DNA of 64,000 nucleotides from an uncultured Sanguibacteroides sp. (GTDB lineage: Bacteria; Bacteroidota; Bacteroidia; Bacteroidales; Marinifilaceae): the NCBI RefSeq assembly GCF_900543425.1, contig NZ_UQRQ01000003.1, positions 133,939-197,938 of the forward strand, in the 5' to 3' direction. The notes under the pieces were generated by a model. That model was not told where the DNA came from. It saw only the letters and a program-made list of their open reading frames with translations, and did no database searches. Both the position numbers and the translations under genes were made by a program. Within the stretch, counting starts at the first letter, position 1, and each line of letters starts with the position of its first letter. This document shows positions 55,738 to 64,000 of the stretch, one piece after another.

Positions 55738-57858
55738 ATGAAAAGAAAACTTATTCTTATAGCAATTCCATTGGTAACCCTGGTCGTTTTGATCTGGTTT
55801 GCTTTTTATAAAGATGCCGGACGTTATAAAATAACGCAAGCCTTGCCGGAAGATGCTGTTTTTACGGTGGAGATACCTTCGTTTAATCATATACATGAGA
55901 GTTTAAGTCGAAATAGAATATGGCAGTCGCTTAAAGCTTATCCTTATTTTGAAGCCTATCATGGCTATTTTGAACGGGCCGATTCCTTGTGTAATGCCTA
56001 TCCGGCATTAAAACGAATGTTGACAGATAGGCCTGTTTCCGTTTCCTGTCATGAGATTGCTTCTTCTGATTATGGTTTTTTGTATGTATGTGATTTGGGT
56101 AAGTTAAACGTGATCAGGACTTTTGAAGGTATGGTTTCGGTGTTGCTGAATAACGAGAATTTGAAAATAAAAAAATTGAAAGGAGAGGAAGATAGATTTC
56201 ATGAACTGACGGGTAAGGGATTTAAATTGTATTTCGCTATAAAAGGGAATCTTTTGATTACCTCCTATTCTCGGGAATTAGTCGAGCGTTCTCTGGCTGC
56301 ATGCGAAGGCAGGATAAAAATAAAAAAGGATCTATCTGGTGGGGATGCCATTATCGATATCGATCATAAACGGATAGGGAATGCGATCAATGCTTTTTTG
56401 GAAGCGACTTCCATAACGGAGGAAGAGCCTTTGCTTGATTTTACCTGTTTGGTGTTGCAGCTGAACGATCGAAATCTTCGTTTTTCCGGTATTACCAAAT
56501 CTAATCGCGATGTATTTTCGATACTTAATTCGTTGAACCGAACGAAAGGGGAAGTTTCCGGAATTGGTCAGATTGCAGGAGAGCATACGGCTGCTTACCT
56601 TTCTTGGTGTTTTTCTTCTTTTTCCGAATTGCAGAAGATTTTAGTCGAAAGTTATAAGCTGGAACAGGAAAAAGACTATAAAGCGATAGAACGTTCGGTA
56701 GAGAGGATAAATAGATTTTTGAATCTTGATATTTTGAATTTATTTACTTCCTGGATCGGGCATGAAATCGTTTTGATCAAACCGGCTCTCGATGAAGAGA
56801 ACCGACAGGATAATATCATTTTGGCCGTTCAGGCGAATGATATTGCTTACGCGAAAGATCAGTTGGATTATTTAATGGAACAAATAGATCGTAAAACTCC
56901 GGTTCGGGAAAAAACATTGGAGTTTAACGGGTATAAGATTCATTATTTTAGTTTGAAGGGATTTTTTAAATTGTTTCTGAAAGCTACGTTCAACCGGCTG
57001 GATCGTCCTTATTATACTTTTATAGGGGATTACGTTGTATTTAGTAATTCTCCTCTTTCTTTAGCGGAGATGATCAAGGATTACGTGTTGGGAAAGACGT
57101 TAGCTCACGATGAAGAGTATATCGGTTTAATGCAAAATCTGGGTAACGGAAATAATATTTATGGCTATATCAATACTTCCAACGCGTACGACTTTTTGTA
57201 TCATGATTTAAAATCGAATGCCCGGCAGGAGTTAGAAAATAACAAGGACGCATTTTTGAGTTTTGAAGCCATAGGGCTGGCGTTGACGGCACAAGGAGAT
57301 GATTTTAAAACTGATGTTATCGCAAATTATAATAAAAATGCTCCGGAAGAGTATAGGATACGAGAATTAAACCGGGAATTGGAAAGACAGATAGATCGGA
57401 TCGAGTCCGGTTTCTATTACCCGAGTATTCCGGATAGTATCGCTGTTAGTGTAAAAGATTTTTATGTATATAAAACTTCTCTTTTCACGATAAAAGGAGC
57501 TTTAAAGGATGGGGATCCGGACGGATGCTGGAGTATTTACGATCCGTTCGGAAAGATTATAGGACTTTTCCCTTATGAAGAGGGTAAAATAAACGGAGAA
57601 GCTCGTTTTTTTTATAAGGATGGTAAATTACAAGGTAAGGTCTCTTATCGGAAAGGAGAGATTCAGTCGTATAAAGAATTTTTTCCCGATGGAACTTTGA
57701 AATTAGAGATGCCTTATCGCAAAGGCATGCGTCACGGTACGGTAAAATTTTATTACAAAACCGGTCACCTGTTGTGTGAAGGACGTTATAAGAAAGGCCG
57801 ACCTCTCGGTAAGTGGCAATACTACCGAATTACAGGGGAAAAGAGGACCGATTATTAA
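55738..57858 (+). CDS. Membrane-anchored DUF3352-like protein with C-terminal MORN-type repeats
   Basis: 706 residues. A single N-terminal helix (LILIAIPLVTLVVLIWFAF) anchors or exports it. Residues ~35-560 resemble DUF3352-type proteins (PEDAVFTVEIPSFNHIHESL, GHEIVLIKPAL, GDYVVFSNSPLSLAEMIKDY). Residues ~610-706 hold four or so MORN-2 repeats (INGEARFFYKDGKLQGKVSYRKG, RHGTVKFYYKTGHLLCEGRYKKGRPLGKWQYY). MORN-2 repeats are common in Bacteroidetes surface or toxin-immunity proteins. The combination is recognisable, but its function is unknown. Confidence 0.7.
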   Translation: MKRKLILIAIPLVTLVVLIWFAFYKDAGRYKITQALPEDAVFTVEIPSFNHIHESLSRNRIWQSLKAYPYFEAYHGYFERADSLCNAYPALKRMLTDRPVSVSCHEIASSDYGFLYVCDLGKLNVIRTFEGMVSVLLNNENLKIKKLKGEEDRFHELTGKGFKLYFAIKGNLLITSYSRELVERSLAACEGRIKIKKDLSGGDAIIDIDHKRIGNAINAFLEATSITEEEPLLDFTCLVLQLNDRNLRFSGITKSNRDVFSILNSLNRTKGEVSGIGQIAGEHTAAYLSWCFSSFSELQKILVESYKLEQEKDYKAIERSVERINRFLNLDILNLFTSWIGHEIVLIKPALDEENRQDNIILAVQANDIAYAKDQLDYLMEQIDRKTPVREKTLEFNGYKIHYFSLKGFFKLFLKATFNRLDRPYYTFIGDYVVFSNSPLSLAEMIKDYVLGKTLAHDEEYIGLMQNLGNGNNIYGYINTSNAYDFLYHDLKSNARQELENNKDAFLSFEAIGLALTAQGDDFKTDVIANYNKNAPEEYRIRELNRELERQIDRIESGFYYPSIPDSIAVSVKDFYVYKTSLFTIKGALKDGDPDGCWSIYDPFGKIIGLFPYEEGKINGEARFFYKDGKLQGKVSYRKGEIQSYKEFFPDGTLKLEMPYRKGMRHGTVKFYYKTGHLLCEGRYKKGRPLGKWQYYRITGEKRTDY

Positions 57859-57869
57859 TCCCGACGTCG

Positions 57870-59120
57870 TTACAGTTGTTTCAATAACTGGGTTAAAGAA
57901 TCCCGGACGACTATAAATTGGGGCATATTCTCTTTGGAAATCGGTTCTTTCGGAGGAGATACCATTTTCAGGGGATTGATGGGAGTTCCGTTTTTATATA
58001 CCCTGAAATCTAAATGAGGACCTGTTGCCAGTCCGGTACTACCCACGTAACCAATGACTTCTCCTTGTTTGACCCGTTTCCCCGGGGCAATTCCCTGGGC
58101 GAATCGGGAAAGATGCATATAGGTGGTGGAATAAACGCTGTTGTGTTTGATGGTGATGTAGTTTCCTCCTCCTCCTTTCTGGTATGCCTTTTTGGTAACG
58201 ACACCGTCACCGATTGTATTAACGGGAGTTCCCGTGGGAGCGGCATAATCTATCCCATGGTGGGAGCGATATTTTTTCAGTACCGGATGAAAACGGTTAT
58301 TCGAGAATCCTGATGAAATTCGCGAATATTTAAGAGGAGCTTTTAAAAAAGTTTTTTGTAAACTATTTCCGTCTTCATCAAAATAGGCGAATTTTTCGTT
58401 TTGAACGAAAGGAATAGCATAAAAATCTCTACCGGCATGGGTAAAAATAGCACCCTTTATTTTAAAATCCCGTAAAGGTTGTCCTTCAACAAAAGATTCT
58501 TCGTAAATCACTCGAATAGAATCTCCTTTGGCAATACCGTAAAAATCGATGGACCAAGCATATATATCCGATAAACTAATGGCTAACGTGGGGTCTGTTT
58601 GTGCATCTGCCATTGCGTTCCATAAAGAGGATTGAATCCCGACTTTTGCGGATAGCTCCCTTACCTCTACCTCTTTTTTCCCGATATAAACGGGGGAAGT
58701 CTCTTTGAAGTCAATGACAACAAATTCCAGCGCATTGTTTTCATAAATGAAAAATTCCGGAGATTTCAAGCTATCCTTGGCAAGAAATAGGGTATATTTT
58801 CGTCCGGCCTTTATTTTCCGAAGGTCAAAGATATCTTTACAACGTTGAGAGATTTCGTGTATTTTTTTAGGAGAAACTCCATATTTTGCCAAGATGGCCG
58901 AAAGGTTTTGATTACGTCCTACAACTCCTTCCTCTACCTCAAAATTGTCGGAAGGAATACCGTATTTATAGTGCTCTTGCTTTAACTCGGTTGTGTCGAC
59001 CACCTCTTCTACCGCTTCGGCTTCCAGTACAGCCTCTTTATACTCTTTAGGCCAAAAAATAACAATAGCTAATACGATGCCTACGGCAGCCCAAATCCAA
59101 ATCCATTTCGTTTTTTTCAT
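57870..59120 (-). CDS. M23-family peptidoglycan endopeptidase
   Basis: 416 residues. An N-terminal membrane or signal helix (WIWIWAAVGIVLAIVIFW) leads to a LysM/OapA-like stretch (LSAILAKYGVSPKKIHEISQ). The LytM/M23 catalytic domain has its Zn ligands in RSHHGIDYAAPTGTPV and GPHLDFRV. It should cleave peptide cross-links during wall growth or division. It is convergent with the MORN protein gene, 11 bases away. Confidence 0.9.
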   Translation of the reverse strand: MKKTKWIWIWAAVGIVLAIVIFWPKEYKEAVLEAEAVEEVVDTTELKQEHYKYGIPSDNFEVEEGVVGRNQNLSAILAKYGVSPKKIHEISQRCKDIFDLRKIKAGRKYTLFLAKDSLKSPEFFIYENNALEFVVIDFKETSPVYIGKKEVEVRELSAKVGIQSSLWNAMADAQTDPTLAISLSDIYAWSIDFYGIAKGDSIRVIYEESFVEGQPLRDFKIKGAIFTHAGRDFYAIPFVQNEKFAYFDEDGNSLQKTFLKAPLKYSRISSGFSNNRFHPVLKKYRSHHGIDYAAPTGTPVNTIGDGVVTKKAYQKGGGGNYITIKHNSVYSTTYMHLSRFAQGIAPGKRVKQGEVIGYVGSTGLATGPHLDFRVYKNGTPINPLKMVSPPKEPISKENMPQFIVVRDSLTQLLKQL

Positions 59121-59274
59121 TCTGTCATATTCAGTATATTCATAGATAACATCCTATCCTTGCGATAAGATGGCGTCCCTCTTTGTTTGTTTTTTATGCT
59201 GATTTTTCGTTTGCAATTTAGAGTAAACTCTTAAAAACTGCAACTCGTTTTTTATTTTTTAGATTAAATCTTTT

Positions 59275-60711
59275 TTATTTTTTGAGTTTGTTGGTTTTCA
59301 AAAGGAAAAGGATCAGTAAACCGATACCCGCGATGATTCCGATCGGATAGCCGAAAGAAGGAGAGATGAAAATCCCTCCGGCTTTATATGGAGCGACAAA
59401 AACATAGGTAACACATACGATACTTAGAAAGGTGGCCGGAATGGAAAGCATCCAATGAGGTTTTCCTTTTTTGGTCAGATAAGTGGCTGCTGTCCATAAG
59501 GTTACTGTGGCTAAAATTTGATTTCCTATACCAACATATTTCCATATGGTGGAAAAATCGAAACTACAGAAAAAATAAGCCAGAATGAAGATCGGAATAG
59601 AAACGATCAGTCGATTTTTAATAGGTTTCTGGGTGAATTTAAGAGCATCGGCAATGATTAATCGCATACTGCGAAAAGCCGTATCTCCCGACGTGATGGG
59701 GCATGCTACTACTCCTATGATGGCGATGACAGCTCCTAAACGTCCTAACCAGGATCGACATATTTCATTTACGATGATGGCCGGATCACTCCCGGAGCCT
59801 GCTGCCGCATTTAATCCTTCTGCACCTCCGAAGTAGGTCATAGCTGCCGTGGCCCAGATCATGGCGACAATACCTTCGGATATCATGGCTCCATAGAAAA
59901 TGGGTCTCCCGTATTTTTCATCGGTCATGCAACGGGCCATCATAGGGGATTGGGTGGCGTGGAAGCCGGATATTGCCCCGCAGGAGATAACGATAAATAA
60001 CATCGGGAAAAGGATGTTTTCCTGTGGGTTTGTGTGCAGATTACGCATCGTGTCGAAAGTAAGCTCCTCTAATTGAAGTTCTCCGCTGAATCCACCGTAC
60101 AGAAGATAACCGCCGACGCTGAGAGCCATAAAGATCAACGCTGCTCCCATAAAAGGATAGATACGCCCGATGATTTTGTCTATCGGTAATAGGGTTGCCA
60201 ATATATAGTAAATGAAAATAACGTACAGCCACGGGGTCATGCTCGTTCCGGTCAAATTACCTAAAAGTCCCGCGGGGCCGTTCACGAAAGAAACTCCTAC
60301 CGCCAATAAAAGGAAACCGGTAAAGAACGTCATGAATTTTCGGACATTATTGCCCATGTATTTACCTACGATATCCGGAAGGCTCATGCCATTGTTCCGG
60401 ACGGAGAGCATACCGGAAAAGTAATCGTGGACGGCACCCATGAAAATGCAACCGATTACAATCCATAGATAAGCCATAGGACCATAGGCTGCACCTAAGA
60501 TAGCGCCGAAAATAGGGCCTAATCCCGCAATATTCAGAAATTGAATGACGAAAATCCGCCAAGGTTTTAACTCGTGGTAGTCGACTCCGTCAGCCAGCCG
60601 CTTGACCGGAGTTTCGATTTTAGATGATGCGCCGAAAAATCGTTCAACAAATTTCCCGTAAGTGAAATAGGCGACGATTAACAACGTGATGGAAATAATA
60701 AAAGTAATCAT
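59275..60711 (-). CDS. cstA: CstA-family peptide/pyruvate transporter, short form
   Basis: 478 residues, about 14 helices. Family parts are PWRIFVIQFLNIAGLGPIFGAILGA, HDYFSGMLSVRNNG and a SGFHATQSPMMARCM stretch. It is much shorter than E. coli CstA (about 700), matching the short Bacteroidetes/Clostridia form. CstA members import peptides or pyruvate under carbon limitation. No two-component regulator is adjacent. Confidence 0.9.
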   Translation of the reverse strand: MITFIISITLLIVAYFTYGKFVERFFGASSKIETPVKRLADGVDYHELKPWRIFVIQFLNIAGLGPIFGAILGAAYGPMAYLWIVIGCIFMGAVHDYFSGMLSVRNNGMSLPDIVGKYMGNNVRKFMTFFTGFLLLAVGVSFVNGPAGLLGNLTGTSMTPWLYVIFIYYILATLLPIDKIIGRIYPFMGAALIFMALSVGGYLLYGGFSGELQLEELTFDTMRNLHTNPQENILFPMLFIVISCGAISGFHATQSPMMARCMTDEKYGRPIFYGAMISEGIVAMIWATAAMTYFGGAEGLNAAAGSGSDPAIIVNEICRSWLGRLGAVIAIIGVVACPITSGDTAFRSMRLIIADALKFTQKPIKNRLIVSIPIFILAYFFCSFDFSTIWKYVGIGNQILATVTLWTAATYLTKKGKPHWMLSIPATFLSIVCVTYVFVAPYKAGGIFISPSFGYPIGIIAGIGLLILFLLKTNKLKK

Positions 60712-60792
60712 TGGTTTAATCGTTTTTCACACTTCCCAAAGATAGAAAAAATGTTTTTTTTATTATTCTCCTTCAAGAAAGAACTTAAAAAG

Positions 60793-63072
60793 TTAATTCT
60801 TTTTTTTCGATTTTCTTCTCCCTTTGTTTTTGTTGCCTTCATCTCCTCGTCTTCCTCGACGTGACGTTCGTACCGAACGGGGTGGTGTTATGGTTTTGGA
60901 ACGAATGACAGACGGGGAAGTCTCTGTTTTTTCATTGCCTACCAACGTGAAATCCAGTTGACGGGCTACCAGATTGGCTTTAGCCACTTTGACCATGACC
61001 TGATCTCCCAATTGATATACCTTGCGGTGATGACGGCCGACAATGCAGTAATTCTCTTCGTCAAATTCGTAATAATCTCCCTCTAACTCGGCCATGGATA
61101 CTAATCCTTCGCATTTAGTATCGTTTAATTCGACATAAAACCCCCATTGGGTTACTCCGGAGATTGTTCCCATAAAGGGTTGATCCAATTTATCGGACAT
61201 GAACTCTACCTGCTTGTATTTGATGGAGGCCCTCTCCGCATTGGCTGCCACTTGTTCCATTTCGGAACAATGTTTACACTTCTCTTCGTATTTTTCCTGG
61301 TTGACGGAGCGTCCCCCTTCCAGATAACGTGCTAACAGGCGATGGGTCATTACATCCGGATAACGCCGGATGGGAGAAGTAAAATGAGAATAATAATCGA
61401 AAGCCAAACCGTAATGTCCTACATTTTCCGTGGAGTAGGCAGCTTTGGCCATGGTACGTACGGCAAGTGTCTCGATCATATTTTGTTCCGGCCGGTCTTT
61501 TACATCCGCCATTAATTTATTCATCGAGGAAGAGAGGGTCTTGGGATTGCTGGAGCGAAGACGGTAACCGAATTTGGCGATAAAACGTCCGAATTCCTCT
61601 AATTTATCCGAGTTCGGTTGTTCGTGTACCCGGTAGATAAAAGTTTTGGGTTTTTGCCCGGGTTTAAGCTTTCCGATCCGTTCGGCCACTTTTTTATTGG
61701 CAAGTAGCATAAACTCTTCGATCAGTTTATTGGCCTCTTTGGATTGTTTGAAGTAGACTCCGACAGGTTTTCCTTTTTCATCGATATCGAATCTCACTTC
61801 CACCCGATCGAAGTCGATGGCTCCATTTTTGAATCTTTCCGCTCTTAATTTTTGAGCCAGATTGTTTAATTCCATGATCTCCGCTTTATAATCGCCTTCG
61901 CCACCTTCAATCATAGCTTGTGCTTCCTCGTAAGTGAAACGGCGGTTGGATTTTATGACCGTCCGACCAAACCATTGGTCCGTTATTTCTGCGTTTTCGT
62001 TTAACTCGAATACGGCAGAAAAACAAAGTTTCTCTTCATTCGGGCGTAAAGAACAGACTCCGTTGGAGAGTCGTTCGGGTAACATGGGTATCGTACGGTC
62101 CACCAGGTATACGGAAGTAGCCCTTGTGTCAGCTTCTTTATCCAGTATAGAGTCTTGTTCTACATAATAACTTACATCGGCGATGTGTACGCCGACCTCA
62201 TAATGACCGTTCTTCAATTGTCGGATGGAAAGAGCGTCGTCAAAGTCCTTGGCATCTTTGGGATCGATGGTGAAGGTCGTTATCTCTCTGAAATCTTTTC
62301 GTGTTTTATACTCCTCGTTGGGGATGGTATCCGGAATCTTTTCCGCTGCTTTTTCCACGTTTGCCGGAAACTTAACGGGAAGTTCAAATTCCGCCATGAT
62401 GGCATTCATCTCCGTGTCGTTGTCTCCCGGTCTCCCGAGGACTTCTAATACGGTACCTGCCGGGTTTTTCTGGTTTTCGGGCCATTCTGTAATTTTGACC
62501 ACGGCTTTATCCCCGTCTTTTGCTCCGTTCAGTTCATTCAGCGGAATGAAAATATCGTAGGGGAGTTGTTTCCCGGAAGGAACTAAAAAAGCATATTGCC
62601 GGGAGCATTGTATTATTCCCACGAAGGTCTCTTTTTTTCTTTCCAAAATCTCAACAACTTCTCCTTCCGGCCTTCTTCCTTTGCTTCGGGCATAGATGAT
62701 AACCTTTACCTTATCTCCGTTTAAGGCGTGGTTAAGGTTAACCTGCGGAATGAAAACGTCTTCCTTCGTTTCGTCCAAGATTAAGTAGGCCGTTCCTTTT
62801 GCGGTTAAATCGATAATTCCGGTAATATAAGTACTGACGGCTTTTAGCTTGAATTTTCCTGTCGATTCTTCCGATATCAGCCCTTCGGCTTTCATTTCGT
62901 AGAGCACCTCGTTGATCAGGCGCTTTAGTTCCATATTTTTGATACCCAATTGCAGGGCTAATTGTTTGTAATTGAAATATTCGTTGGGTTTATGGGTAAA
63001 AATATCGAATAAGGATTGATAAAGTTCTTTTTTCCCGATACTTTTATGTGATTTTCTCTCTTTTCTTATCAT
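60793..63072 (-). CDS. rnr: Ribonuclease R
   Basis: 759 residues, 3'-5' exoribonuclease. Order: an N-terminal helix-turn-helix, two cold-shock domains, an RNB catalytic domain and an S1 domain. The catalytic part reads TFTIDPKDAKDFDDALSI (the metal-binding aspartates) and HYGLAFDYYSHFTSPIRRYPDVMTHRLL. S1 begins near MGTISGVTQWGFYVEL. The C-terminal ~45 residues are very basic (RRGRRGDEGNKNKGRRKSKKKN), as usual for RNA handling. It is the last gene in the window. Confidence 0.96.
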   Translation of the reverse strand: MIRKERKSHKSIGKKELYQSLFDIFTHKPNEYFNYKQLALQLGIKNMELKRLINEVLYEMKAEGLISEESTGKFKLKAVSTYITGIIDLTAKGTAYLILDETKEDVFIPQVNLNHALNGDKVKVIIYARSKGRRPEGEVVEILERKKETFVGIIQCSRQYAFLVPSGKQLPYDIFIPLNELNGAKDGDKAVVKITEWPENQKNPAGTVLEVLGRPGDNDTEMNAIMAEFELPVKFPANVEKAAEKIPDTIPNEEYKTRKDFREITTFTIDPKDAKDFDDALSIRQLKNGHYEVGVHIADVSYYVEQDSILDKEADTRATSVYLVDRTIPMLPERLSNGVCSLRPNEEKLCFSAVFELNENAEITDQWFGRTVIKSNRRFTYEEAQAMIEGGEGDYKAEIMELNNLAQKLRAERFKNGAIDFDRVEVRFDIDEKGKPVGVYFKQSKEANKLIEEFMLLANKKVAERIGKLKPGQKPKTFIYRVHEQPNSDKLEEFGRFIAKFGYRLRSSNPKTLSSSMNKLMADVKDRPEQNMIETLAVRTMAKAAYSTENVGHYGLAFDYYSHFTSPIRRYPDVMTHRLLARYLEGGRSVNQEKYEEKCKHCSEMEQVAANAERASIKYKQVEFMSDKLDQPFMGTISGVTQWGFYVELNDTKCEGLVSMAELEGDYYEFDEENYCIVGRHHRKVYQLGDQVMVKVAKANLVARQLDFTLVGNEKTETSPSVIRSKTITPPRSVRTSRRGRRGDEGNKNKGRRKSKKKN

Positions 63073-63342
63073 ACACTACAGATTTATGAAGGACATATAA
63101 TCCTTTAAAATTTAATGTCACTAATGTAGTATTATTTTTTGATATCTGTTTTATGATTAAGCTGTCTATTTTAAATTGTAGATTGTAAATTAATTTATGA
63201 TTAAATTCTGATCTTGTCATCTTTAAATTGTAAATCTAAAATCCGCAATCGTCAATTTCTCTCCGATCCCGAAACCTCTTAATCTCAGAAATTACCTAAT
63301 CCCTTTGTTTTTAATCTAAAATCGTCAATTTAAAATCTACAA
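63073..63342 (+). repeat. Degenerate AT-rich repeat words upstream of the array
   Basis: No gene is seen. From about 63150 the words TTTATGATTAA, AAATTGTA and ATCTAAAATCGTCAA recur in several imperfect copies. They resemble the spacer between mutA and mutB and the linker of each 249-bp unit. Confidence 0.5.
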
Positions 63343-64000
63343 TTGTTACGAGCTAATCTTCCGGGGCGGAGACGTTTCCGACGGTCGTGTAAAAGCTTTT
63401 CGTTCACTGTCCTCCGGGACTCGCTACGCTCGGACAATCCGTCGTCCGGCCGTTCCGAAAAGCGAACACGACGCTCGCCGTTCACTGTTTATGCCCCTTC
63501 GTTTTATCCCTTCCCTTTTTTATTTATAGTTTACGGATTAGATAGAGTTCCTGATTTTGCCATTTTTAAATCGTCAATCTAAAATCTACAATCGTTACGG
63601 GCTAATCTTCCGGGGCGGAGACGTTTCCGACGGTCGTGTAAACGTTTTTCGTTCACTGTCCTCCGGGACTCGCTTCGCTCGGACAATCCGTCGTCCGGCC
63701 GTTCCGAAAAGCGAGCACGACGCTCGCCGTTCACTGTTTATGCCCCTCCGTTTTATCCCTTCCCTTTTTTATTTATGGTTTACAGATTAGATTGAGTTCC
63801 TGATTTTGCCATTTTTAAATCGTCAATCTAAAATCTACAATTATTACGGGCTAACCTTCCGGGGTGGGGACATTTCCGACGGTCGTGTAAACGTTTTTCG
63901 TTCACTGTCCTCCGGGACTCGCTACGCTCGGACAATCCATCGTCTGGCCGTTCCGAAAAGCGAGCACGACGCTCGCCGTTCACTGTTTATGCCCCTCCGT
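63343..64000 (+). repeat. Tandem repeat array, 249-bp unit
   Basis: The same landmark (CCGGGGCGGAGACG or a close variant) occurs at 63361, 63610 and 63859, giving an exact 249-bp period. Two full copies and 142 bases of a third are present before the window ends; units differ at roughly 10 positions. Each unit has a GC-rich block (about 150 bases) in which CGTTCACTGT occurs twice, 78 bases apart, then an AT-rich linker with ATCGTCAATCTAAAATCTACAA. Open frames across it are in different phases in different copies and not convincing as genes. Confidence 0.85.

Noticed and set aside
63343..63790. Two overlapping open frames of about 78 codons in the 249-bp repeats
   Set aside because: Although the period is a multiple of three, the two frames are in different phases and not repeated as the same protein. 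They are basic and serine-rich without a family.
63150..63840. Regular repeats that could be mistaken for a CRISPR array
   Set aside because: The period is 249 bp with no unique spacers, the units are almost fully identical, and no cas gene is near.

Overview
The window comes from an anaerobic Bacteroidales bacterium. The evidence is promoters of the TTTG / TAnnTTTG type, SusC/SusD outer-membrane uptake genes under an ECF sigma factor and FecR anti-sigma pair, fimbrillin-type lipoproteins, a two-subunit methylmalonyl-CoA mutase, diaminopimelate dehydrogenase and a menaquinone cluster of Bacteroidetes style. The gene set fits a gut member of the Odoribacter/Butyricimonas group, but that placement is inference. 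Most of the window is chromosomal housekeeping. No phage, complete transposon or CRISPR array was seen.

Layout. 1-5.4 kb: the end of an EamA permease, an AAA ATPase, tRNA-Lys(CTT), yebC, an orphan FimB/Mfa2-like lipoprotein and glutaminase. 5.4-11.2 kb: minus-strand menF-menD-menB-menC-menE, making the naphthoquinone precursor of menaquinone. 11.3-14.6 kb: an MFS exporter with a palindromic candidate operator, a MalY-type aminotransferase and a TRIC-type channel. 14.6-16.7 kb: a small accessory patch with an OLD-nuclease remnant, a DUF4143 ATPase, an imperfect 24-nt direct repeat and about 525 bp of unexplained DNA.

16.7-27.0 kb: a minus-strand surface-signalling uptake locus. It runs sigma factor, FecR, SusC with an STN signalling domain, SusD and two DUF lipoproteins with discoidin-like ends, with no degradative enzyme. 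The SusC gene carries a single-base frameshift close to its 3' end. 27.0-28.6 kb: a small membrane protein, strong palindromes, a decayed gene and a secreted one-domain fibronectin III protein.

28.6-46.3 kb: mutB/mutA (succinate-propionate pathway), ddh (lysine/peptidoglycan), a fimbrillin next to a membrane-bound AraC regulator, tsaC-tsaB (t6A tRNA modification), efp, acpP-fabF-rnc, purN, a Tricorn-like protease and a DHA2 exporter. 46.5-63.1 kb: dnaE, thioredoxin, LemA-DUF3137, an AraC regulator, paired half-size ChrA transporters, an AraJ-type MFS, a DUF3352-MORN protein, an M23 peptidase, CstA and RNase R. 63.1-64.0 kb: gene-free DNA holding the start of a 249-bp tandem repeat array that runs off the window end.

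The most unusual items are the 249-bp array, the SusC frameshift in an enzyme-free sigma/FecR locus, the lone secreted FnIII protein beside a decayed gene and long palindromes, and the accessory patch at 14.6-16.7 kb. None can be called a new system from sequence reading alone.
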